A stretch of 64,000 nt of DNA, taken from contig NZ_CP075715.1 in NCBI RefSeq assembly GCF_024584805.1, forward strand, positions 2,406,001 through 2,470,000, written 5' to 3'. The notes beneath the pieces were generated by a model. That model made no database searches. It saw only the letters and a list, made by a program, of their open reading frames with translations, and was not told the origin of the DNA. This document shows positions 62,371 to 64,000 of this stretch, piece by piece (the first letter of the stretch is position 1; every line of letters starts with the position of its first letter). The position numbers and the translations under genes are program-made. The stretch comes from Streptomyces sp. FIT100. GTDB lineage: Bacteria; Actinomycetota; Actinomycetes; Streptomycetales; Streptomycetaceae.

Positions 62371-62999
62371 TGGGTGGTCCGGGGCGGGGCCCCTCCGGGC
62401 TCGACTCCTCGGAGGCGGCGGCCTACAGGTTTTGTCGGGTTGCGAACCCGGTGCCTGCCGCCACCTCCTGCGGGGCCGACCCTGCACGGCCCCGCCCCGG
62501 CGCCGCCCGCCGGGCGCGGGTGAGTGGGTGGTTGTCGCACCCGCGGGTCGTTGCCCGTCTGCGGGCCGGTGGGTGGTTTGTGCCCACCCGTCCCGCCCCA
62601 GCGGGACGACTGCCCACAACCGTGAGGTGGCCACCTGGCTTGTGGGCAGGCGTTCCGCAGGGCGGAACGGGTGGGCACAACCCGACCACCGGGGTCGGCC
62701 ACCGCCGGTGACCTGGCCCGGGGGGCGCGGAGGGGTCGGGTTCGGGACACTCAAGCGTGATTTGTGGCGCGCGCCGAAATCCCGGACGACTACACGCCTC
62801 CGGGTGGGCGCGCGACGTAAATCATGCCGTCCCGAACACGAGCCCCGCAGCACCACCCGGACGGCAACCGCCCGCCACCGGGTGACCCCAACACCCCAGC
62901 CCGTCCGGCGCTTGAGGACAAAAACACCGGGTGCCAACCCGACACCGGGCAACCCCAACACCCCAGCCCGTCCGGCGCCTGAGGACAGAAAACAACGGC
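62371..62999. repeat. Intergenic region with two large inverted-repeat elements
   Basis: First element: about 42 bp at 62577-62620 recurs inverted at 62640-62681 (GTGCCCACCCGT against ACGGGTGGGCAC; each arm has its own small hairpin). Second: 62740-62837, ends GTTCGGGAC and GTCCCGAAC, with inner partial arms TGATTT/AAATCA and GGCGCGCG blocks. Two inverted copies of the 69-bp array's core follow. No gene is seen. Confidence 0.7.
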
Positions 63000-63686
63000 T
63001 CAGTCGACGCCGCCGGACGCGCCCGGCGTCACCAGGCCCGACTCGTATGCCGTGATGACGAGTTGCGCGCGGTCGCGTGCCGCGAGTTTGCCCATGATGC
63101 GGCTGACATGGGTCTTGGCCGTGAGAGGGCTGAGCTCCAGGGTCTCGGCGATCTCGGTGTTGTTGAGGCCGCGGGCGACGAGCGCGAGCACCTGGCGTTC
63201 GCGGTCGGAGAGGCATCCGGTGCCGGGACCGGGGCCGACCACCGGCGGGATGGCCGGGGCGGCGAGGACCCGGGCGATGAGGCGGGCCGTGGGGCCCGGC
63301 GAGAGGAGCGCGTCGCCCGCCGCGACGGTTCTGATCGCGGCGAGCAGGTCGGCCGGGCGGATGTCCTTGACGAGGAACCCGGAGGCGCCGGCGCGCAGGG
63401 CCTCCAGGATGTGGTCGTCGGTGTCGTATGTGGTGAGGACGAGGACCCTGACGCCCGCGAGGTCGTCGTCGGCGGCGATGCGGCGGGTGGCCTCGATGCC
63501 GTCGAGTTCGGGCATGCGGATGTCCATGACGATGACGTCGGCGCGGGCGGAGCGGGCGAGTTCGACGGCTTCGAGGCCCGTACCGGCCTGGGCGACGACC
63601 TCCATGTCACGGGCGGATTCGACGAGCATCGCGAACGAGGCGCGGACGAGGGTCTGGTCGTCGGCGAGCAGCACGCGGATGGTCAC
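63000..63686 (-). CDS. NarL/LuxR-family response regulator
   Basis: A 228-residue two-component regulator. The receiver domain has the acidic pair LLADDQ, the phospho-Asp in VIVMDIRMPELDG and Lys in GFLVKDIRPADLL. The LuxR-type HTH is at the C-terminus (LSDRERQVLALVARGLNNTE, then TAKTHVSRIMGKL). The GTG overlaps the kinase stop (GTGA), so the pair is coupled. Target genes cannot be read from here. Confidence 0.95.
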   Translation of the reverse strand: MTIRVLLADDQTLVRASFAMLVESARDMEVVAQAGTGLEAVELARSARADVIVMDIRMPELDGIEATRRIAADDDLAGVRVLVLTTYDTDDHILEALRAGASGFLVKDIRPADLLAAIRTVAAGDALLSPGPTARLIARVLAAPAIPPVVGPGPGTGCLSDRERQVLALVARGLNNTEIAETLELSPLTAKTHVSRIMGKLAARDRAQLVITAYESGLVTPGASGGVD

Positions 63687-64000
63687 GCCAGGGCCTCCTG
63701 GGTACGGAGCGGCAGAAGCGCCGCGACCTCGAAACCGCCGCCGGCGCGCGGGCCCGCCGACAGGGTGCCGCCCACGCTGCGGGCGCGCTCGCGCATGCCC
63801 ACGATGCCGTAGCCGCCGGAGTCGGCCGCACCGCCACCAGCCCTGCCGTCGTCGGTGACCGTGAGGCGCAGCACGTCACCGGCCACAACGCCCGCCACGG
63901 CACCGGCCACAGCGCCCGCCACGGCACCGTCCGCAACGGCACCGCCCGCAGCGCCGTCCGCGACGACAACGACGCGGACCCGCGCCCCGGGCCCCGCGTG
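63683..64000 (-). CDS. Sensor histidine kinase, C-terminal end only
   Basis: The gene runs off the right edge; 105 residues are visible. They hold the end of a HATPase_c domain of the HPK7/NarX-like type: LRLTVTDDGRAGGG and YGIVGMRERARSVGGTLSAG, then FEVAALLPL. Between the strand (VRVVVV) and the G1 box lies an Ala/Gly/Val repeat (AGAVAGAVAGVVAG) coded by 12-bp-like repeats, longer than usual for this loop. Partner of the response regulator that follows. Confidence 0.88.
   Translation of the reverse strand, partial: HAGPGARVRVVVVADGAAGGAVADGAVAGAVAGAVAGVVAGDVLRLTVTDDGRAGGGAADSGGYGIVGMRERARSVGGTLSAGPRAGGGFEVAALLPLRTQEALA

Noticed and set aside
60560..63055. Long plus-strand frame opposite the STAND ATPase and through the 69-bp array
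   Set aside because: Antisense to a gene with clear Walker motifs; the repeated peptide arises only because 69 is a multiple of 3.

Overview
The window is chromosomal DNA from a high-GC actinobacterium, almost certainly a Streptomyces. The evidence is very G+C-rich codons, many GTG starts and stop/start overlaps of the GTGA/ATGA type, and Streptomyces-type families (HrdA-like sigma factor, DUF397/DUF5753 pair, DUF6243, class F-type sortase). The order hrdA-dnaG-dgt-nitrate reductase-nirB/nirD-ppdK-dus-glyS-znuACB-zur-uppS-recO is the one I remember around SCO2465-SCO2510 of S. coelicolor. That comparison is from memory, not from an alignment. No rRNA, tRNA or CRISPR array was recognised. Both window ends cut genes: an ABC exporter on the left and a sensor kinase on the right.

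Layout. 0-8 kb: ABC exporter end, HrdA-like sigma factor, a 68-bp tandem array, DNA primase, a ferredoxin-reductase-like flavoprotein and dGTPase. 8-13 kb: sirohydrochlorin chelatase (siroheme synthesis), a GNAT-like protein, a SanA-like protein and the assimilatory nitrate reductase. 13-18 kb: a 35-bp array, gamma-glutamylcyclotransferase/CutA pair, flavin reductase and SoxR either side of a SoxR-type box, a MITE-like element, a class IV aminotransferase, and a secreted protein followed by a sortase. 18.2-23 kb: an accessory cassette. It holds a seven-gene leftward run of small proteins, a DUF6875-like protein, a protein kinase-like protein and an acetyltransferase, plus an opposing XRE/TPR regulator and a repeat protein. 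23-31 kb: TSUP permease, ferric-reductase-like flavocytochrome and the nitrite reductase operon. 31-36 kb: DinB, SDR, VOC, a 44-bp array, a PhoX-like Tat protein and an ArsR-like regulator. 36-43 kb: ppdK, dusB, MFS exporter, Uma2 nuclease, DUF6243. 43-49.5 kb: transglutaminase-like protein, then regulator/target pairs with clear palindromic operators (AKR/TetR, TetR/DUF1348, WYL/NIPSNAP) and a second MITE copy. 50-57 kb: glyS, the zinc uptake operon with two Zur-type boxes, zur, a YcxB-like protein, uppS and recO. 57-64 kb: a DUF6247 two-gene module, four regulator-associated genes including DUF5753/DUF397, a membrane-anchored STAND ATPase, a 69-bp array with large inverted repeats, and a two-component pair.

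How the genes work together. Nitrate is reduced by the molybdoenzyme (11.0-13.2 kb) and nitrite by NirB/NirD (28.1-31.0 kb). The siroheme cofactor of NirB fits the chelatase at 8.0 kb. The nitrate and nitrite units share a similarly placed GlnR-like operator about 27-28 bp before their start codons. Zinc uptake genes are followed by their likely repressor Zur.

Most worth a second look: the 18.2-23 kb cassette, the two copies of a 17-bp-TIR MITE (one supplies the stop codon of a TetR gene), the four intergenic tandem arrays with different unit lengths, the candidate toxin-antitoxin pair at 57.5-58.1 kb, and the structured low-GC gap upstream of ppdK.
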